NCBI GenBank assembly: GCA_018894105.1
Contig: CM032122.1
Location: 20,929,674-20,993,673 of the forward strand
DNA length: 64,000 bases
Direction of reading: 5' to 3'
DNA from: Jacaranda mimosifolia
Lineage: Eukaryota > Streptophyta > Magnoliopsida > Lamiales > Bignoniaceae
Shown: positions 59,178 to 64,000 of the stretch, in pieces
How the letters are laid out: each line of letters opens with the position of its first letter
Numbering within the stretch: the stretch's first letter is position 1
The notes under the pieces: generated by a model
Databases searched by the model: none
Told to the model about the DNA's origin: nothing
The model's input: the letters and a program-made list of their open reading frames with translations, nothing else
Position numbers and translations under genes: made by a program

Positions 59178-61762
59178 CTACGAGGGGCGATCACTTGATT
59201 TCTCTAACTGTAGCTCTCCTCCCTCTTTCACATCTTTGCTTTGGGGCACATACTTTCTGGCAAAGAAAATAAAGTATAACAAGTTGATCCCTCCAAGAAC
59301 CGCCACGATAAAATAGTAGTTATCAAGCTTATTACGGTTAAGATCATGCCCCCCAAGCCATGGTTTTTTCCCTTTTCCTCCTGTGACAGAGTGCATAATA
59401 TTGACCGTTAGGGAGCTAAAATAGCTCGCAATAGACAGGCTGAGGAAGAAGATTGATCCCGCAACGCTTCTCATGCTCTCGGGCAATTGTATAGTGAAGA
59501 ACTCCATTAAAGCAACAGCAGCAAAAGCCTCTGTTAGGCCAGAAAGTGCAAACTGAGGCAAGAGGACTAACACGTGAAGAGGCGAGACGAACGAGCCATT
59601 CTTGAAGGCCAAATATCGACGTTTTTTCTCAACGAATCCGGCCACCAACATGCATAGAATTGACATCACAATCCCGATAAGAATTCTTTGCTGCATTGTT
59701 AGTCTTGAATCCCTTTTCAAGATTTTCTTGGCCGTGCGAATATATAGTTTCTCGTAAAGGAAAATCCAACTCGAGAGAGCAATCATTGATGTTATCCCCA
59801 TCCAACCCGGGGGGATTTTGAAATGTCTGCCTACTGATCTGGTCATTTGGATCGCCTGCAGGACGCCGAATGTGCTCTGCTGATCCATCACCACAAAACA
59901 CCCGATGCCCGCTATCCACACCGGTATAATCCCGACTAAAGACTTCAAGTTCTCCACTTGCTGCACGCTGCAGAGTCTCCACTTATTGACCGGCATTCCC
60001 CGGGCATCCACCTCATTTGGATCAGTAATCATGGCAGCCCTGTCGAGGCACTTAAAACGGTTGATCTTGATCAATTTACTCGACTCAAGTTCCTCTGCTG
60101 GAGTGCAATAAGGATATTCATTTCCGGATTTCAAGTTTATCTTCCTTTTCCTATACGCAGCCACGATAACCCTTGCCATATCTATGAATACCGTCCCCTG
60201 CGGCCTCCTGTATATATAAGTATGGCAACCGACTAAAAAGATTGTGATTGATATGGCGAGACATGCTGTGGGGATAGCAAAGCCTATCACCCAGCTGATG
60301 TTGGTCTGGATGTAGATAACGCAAGTTAAAGCTATGACGAGGGCGACTGTGAAGGAAAAGTACCACCAGTTGAAGAAGCTCTCGAGCTGGGCTCTTCCCT
60401 TTTCAGTATTTGTATCAAACTGATCGGCTCCAAAGGCAATGTTACATGGCCTAATCCCACCTGCACCGATGGCTATCAGTCCAAGGGCGGAGAAAAGGAA
60501 AGCCAGCTGCCATTTGTGGGGCTGAGTGCAGAGTGATTGCTCTTGGCAGTCTGAAGGCCTTAGTTCAGGTATACTTGCTGTTAAAGTCATAGCTGCCATG
60601 CCCTGGCCAAAAGGGGAAATGGGTATATTTTGTTGCTTCCAAAAGAATATACTCATCAAATAATGTTTTGAAGTCTTAAAGCATTTTGATACAGGATTAC
60701 AAAATCCCAAGCATGCTGTGGAGGAGGAAGGCAGAAGCACAAACATAACTTTCTTTAGACTATATAAAGTTTTTCCTTACTTTTTAGTACTTACAGTCCA
60801 AATCCTCTAATTCAATAAATGTTCTTCCACTTTACATCATACATATGCTAAATAGTTTCTTATAAGAACTCTTGATTGTGAATACATAATACAAGTTTAT
60901 TTCAGATACAAACTATAGATTATACAATACTACTACTTTTTAAGTTTTAAAATCTTATTTTCTCATAAATTGCTACAATTACTGATTGGCAACCTAGTAT
61001 TCATATAAGTATGTCACATTCACACTTAAGATCATGTTAGAGGGTTATGCTCAAAAAACATATAAAGGGAATTCTTGATTTCCTTGGTTTGGGGGCTTAG
61101 GGGGTTGCTACTACTCCGTTATCTAGGTTTCAAGTCATCAAAACCAGGTTTCATATTCATTCACCTTCCATTCCCCAAAACCAGAAAATATATAAAGATT
61201 AAAAATTAAAACTTAGAAGAATTGAAGGATAATTAGAAGTTCATACCAATAGCGAAAAAATGGTGCCAAAGAGAAGAGTGAAAAATCTTCCCAAATAGGC
61301 GTCGGAAACAATAGCACCCGCTATTGTTGAGATGTTGGACGTGCCGGACCATATTTGGACCACATTAACCAAAAGTATACCACTTAAGTTGTACTTTGTA
61401 CGTAAATAAACCGTTAAGTTGGCCACCAAACTCATTGATGCCAATTTCTCGAACGACTCGTTCCCTTTGGAATCAGAAAATAAATATTAATTTTCTCAAA
61501 ATAAAACCAAACATAATAGAAATGATGTAAGAAAAAATGTGATCAAATTGCATGTAGATTTGAAATATTGTTCATTATGATTACCAAGAATGTACTTGAT
61601 TGCCCTCCATCCTCCAGGCTTTTTCTTGGATTGAGATTTGGATGGAGAAAGATGGGCTTCCTCAGCAGAGGGAGAATGGCTCCCACTAATTTCCATCTCT
61701 CTCCTCTTTCTGCCTGCACCCTGCAGCTTACGATTTCTTCTTTTTCTAGCTACCTTAACCAT
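59178..61762 (-). CDS. NPF (NRT1/PTR) family proton-coupled transporter, gene B
   Basis: Three exons on the minus strand: 61762..61585, 61464..61247 and 60602..59178, with GT-AG introns of 120 and 644 bp. The joined frame is 1821 bp (606 aa). The upstream ATG (61762) has a weak context and adds a very basic 22-residue tail. ATG 61696 has a better context and gives 584 aa. E62-S-F-E65-K66 is the ExxEK motif. GIRPCNIAFGADQF and FFNWWYFSFT are PTR2 signatures, and MEFFTIQLPESMRS lies near the end. About twelve hydrophobic segments predict a membrane carrier. Blocks such as NESFEKLASMSL resemble the NPF2.8-like branch (flavonoid glycoside transport in Arabidopsis), but this is from memory and unproven. 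Exons 3 and 4 of gene A are one exon here. Confidence 0.92.
60603..61246 (-). other. Second intron of NPF gene B
   Basis: Bounded by TTG|GTATGA and GGCCAG|GGCATG, in the same position as intron 2 of gene A but 644 bp long instead of 95 bp. It contains no recognisable insert. Confidence 0.85.
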
Positions 61763-62059
61763 ATAAGTATTTGAGGAAAGTCAAGAGAAAACACTGCAGA
61801 TGACCTGTTAAAAAGCGTATAACTCGGAAAATAAGTTAGGAAAAATCCTAGGATATTGCTCAAAGGGCTTAACAAATCAAGAAAAAGTATGGGTTATATG
61901 GAAACAAATCCTGCCTTGGTTGAAATCAATGACTTTTCTATGCCACGTCCCATTATTTATTTTCATTTGTTTTTCTGTTGGGTTCAGGTAATATGCATGT
62001 CTCAGCTAATCCCGCTGATATTGCTCGTACATTTAAATGATAATGCGTATATATTAATA

Positions 62060-63515
62060 GGGTGAATTGCATTTTACCCCCATGTGTTAAGTTGCAAAAA
62101 AACTCCCTATGAAAAAATAATAGGCAATGCACTTCCTTGTGATTTTAAAAAAAATAGCAAATTATCCCCCTCCAACTGGCGGTGCAAATCACGCTCGGCA
62201 AGTGAGGTTGGTTCTAGGGTTTTTGGTGATGAAATGTCAATTTTGCCCCTTAATATCAACCGTTGGATTTATTAAAAAAAACTGACAGTTCAGATTACTT
62301 CTATCTAAAAAATATATATATAAAATATAAAAATATATTTATATATATATATCTACATATACATATTTATATATAAAATATATGTATATGTATTATATAT
62401 ACATATATATATATATAAACCCACTACCCACTACCCACCCCCGGCAACCCACCCAACCCTCCCCCACCACACCAGCGGCGGACGCCTCCTTCAAGCAGCG
62501 GCATGGCCGCCATGGCCGCGTTTGCAGGCAGCCATGGAGGCCGCCGCCGCAAAGACAGCATCGATGGCCGCCTGAATATAATAAAAAAAATAAAATTGAA
62601 AAACAACGCCATGGCTGGCCATTGCGGCCAGTGGCCAGATCTGGCCAGATTTGGCCACAATGCTGCCATGGCAGCCCGTAAGGTAAGGTTTGGGGAGAGG
62701 GGATGGGGGGTGGGTTATTAAATAATTATATATATATAATCATATATGTACTATATGTTATTATATATCTTATCATATATGTATTATAATGTATATATTA
62801 TTATATATATTATCATATATATGGTAATAAATATATAAATATAAATATCTTATAAAAAATATATATGTATATAAATATAATATATATTTTCATAAATGTA
62901 TATTATATTTAATTTGAAATAAATAATTAGAAAGAGAAAAGATATAAACAAAAGTTATTTAAATTTTATAGATAAAATTTTAAGATGGGGGTGGGGGTGG
63001 GGTTTATTATATAAAATATAATATAAAATGTCTATTTAGTAATATATATTATGTATAAATATATACATAAATATTTATGTATTCATAATGTATTATATTA
63101 TATATATATTATATTATGTTTATTATATTATATATTATATATTTATATTTGTATATAATATATATATAAATATATATAAATAAATAAAAAAAGAATAAAT
63201 TAGAAAGATGAATAAACAAAAAAATTAAAAACAGTTTTTAAATTTAAAAATAAAAAAATTGGTATGAAGGAGATGAAAAAGATATATAAAAATATATTTA
63301 AAAAGAATAAATAAATAAAATTGATAATATATGAAGGAATTAGGGGTAGTATAGTCTTTATACATTGAAATTATGGTTAAATTGCAACAAATCACAAAGG
63401 GGAGGCGGTGTGCCTATTTTTTAAAATCACAAGGAGGTGCATTGTCTATTGTTTTTTCATAGGGATTTTTTTTGCAACTTATAGCTAACACAGGGGGGTA
63501 AAATGCAATTAACCC
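62060..63515. mobile_element. Mutator-like non-autonomous element with 10-bp target duplication
   Basis: Inverted ends begin GGGTGAATTGCATTTTACC and GGGTTAATTGCATTTTACC and stay similar for about 110 bp (TTGCAAAAAAA, CCCTATGAAAAAA, CAATGCAC, TTGTGATTTTAAAA). The flanks are a perfect 10-bp duplication TATATTAATA (62050..62059 and 63516..63525). Long inverted ends with a 9-11-bp duplication fit a MULE. No transposase is present. The interior has a GC-rich core (62440..62700) full of CATGGC and GGCCA words, then long TA-rich tracts and two GGGTGGGGG-type runs. Frames in the core are not gene-like. Confidence 0.88.
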
Positions 63516-63525
63516 TATATTAATA

Positions 63526-63933
63526 TATTGCTACATATGATTCTATGAATTTGGTATTTATTTTTTATTTTATCTTATAAATTAATAAAAGTCTAATCTT
63601 ATAAAAATATAAATGTGAATCTAATATGTTTGATATGTGCATGTGACGTAAAATATATGATACAATATTAATTGAAATAAACAAAATACAAAAAGCAAAT
63701 ATTACAGTTTTGGTTTTGTAACTCAAAGGCGTGGCATAATTGGTCCATCAACTACTAAAACATTTGCTTTTACTTCGAGCATATTACATGCTAAACAATG
63801 AAAATAATTATGTGGATTTCCCCATATACATGAATATTATTTCTATTCTTTAGTGTAAAAATGATTGATATAAATATAAATTCTTTAATTAATAACATGA
63901 TTTTAATTGGAAATTTTGTTGTGATATCAATTT
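63526..63933. other. AT-rich intergenic DNA
   Basis: No gene or terminal repeat recognised. Confidence 0.5.
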
Positions 63934-64000
63934 CACTACCAAAAAATTAGTTATTTGTTATAGACAATTTGTTATAAATTTAATTTTGTAGCTATAATTA
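63934..64000. mobile_element. Left end of a CACTA-type element cut by the window edge
   Basis: CACTACCAAAAAATTAG resembles the CACTACAAGAAAA terminus, followed by TTATAGACAA and TTATAAATTT words that look like subterminal repeats. Only 67 bp are visible. Confidence 0.45.

Noticed and set aside
59629..60366. Several frames on both strands within NPF gene B
   Set aside because: They are shadows of the long transporter exon in other frames.
62382..62721. Plus-strand frames rich in P, H, R and G, and antisense frames
   Set aside because: They arise from the GC-rich CATGG core of a MULE-like element. Low complexity and open in several frames at once.
1..64000. CRISPR arrays, rRNA or tRNA genes, bacterial operon structure
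   Set aside because: No regularly spaced repeats, no conserved RNA-gene motifs and no clustered intron-less genes were found. The window is plant nuclear DNA.

Overview
The window looks like nuclear DNA of a flowering plant, most likely a eudicot. It is strongly AT-rich, the two intact genes have short GT-AG introns, and nearly every other recognisable feature is a plant transposable element (TE). The only intact host genes I can support are two NPF (NRT1/PTR) membrane transporters. Both lie on the minus strand, about 38 kb apart. Gene A has four exons (19508..21638, 584 aa). Gene B has three exons (59178..61762, 606 aa or 584 aa depending on the start). Both carry the ExxEK motif of the first transmembrane helix and share a second exon of exactly 218 bp. 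I place both in or near subfamily NPF2, so they look like diverged paralogues pushed apart by TE insertion.

Layout. 0-2 kb: AT-rich DNA with an inverted relic of an Athila-type LTR. 2.1-6.9 kb: a complete but dead Ty1/copia element (LTRs, PBS, gag, pol, PPT). 8.3-9.1 and 15.8-17.0 kb: two copies of one MITE-like family. About 11-15.4 kb: an Athila-type Ty3/gypsy remnant (LTR, PBS, gag, protease) with a hAT-type MITE in its protease, flanked by a perfect 8-bp target duplication. 18.5, 26.2 and 63.9 kb: short CACTA-type elements, the last cut by the window edge. 30.9, 32.7 and 62.1 kb: MULE-like non-autonomous elements, the last with a perfect 10-bp target duplication. 24.3 and 58.0 kb: probable hAT-type MITEs.

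35.7-57.7 kb is a nest. Helitron 1 (35678..37534) abuts Helitron 2 (37535..57722). Helitron 2 was split by a Tat-lineage Ty3/gypsy retrotransposon (38246..56873, minus strand). The Tat element has a hAT-type MITE in its 3' LTR, and its integrase gene was split by a second LTR element (43869..51055). That second element encodes only gag (TR-GAG type) and has strongly unequal LTRs (3232 versus 1280 bp). Between the Tat integrase and its 3' LTR lies a broken gene on the opposite strand. Its product resembles the 'putative gypsy type transposon' (Transposase_28) family, with its own TATA-like box and possible introns.

I saw no rRNA, tRNA, CRISPR array or bacterial-type operon. All retroelement reading frames carry stop codons and none looks able to move by itself. 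I found no evidence for a wholly new biological system. The best candidates for follow-up are the antisense gene inside the Tat element, the gag-only nested element, the MULE family with GC-rich CATGG-containing cores, and the two NPF genes. Identities were judged by eye from conserved motifs, without database searches.
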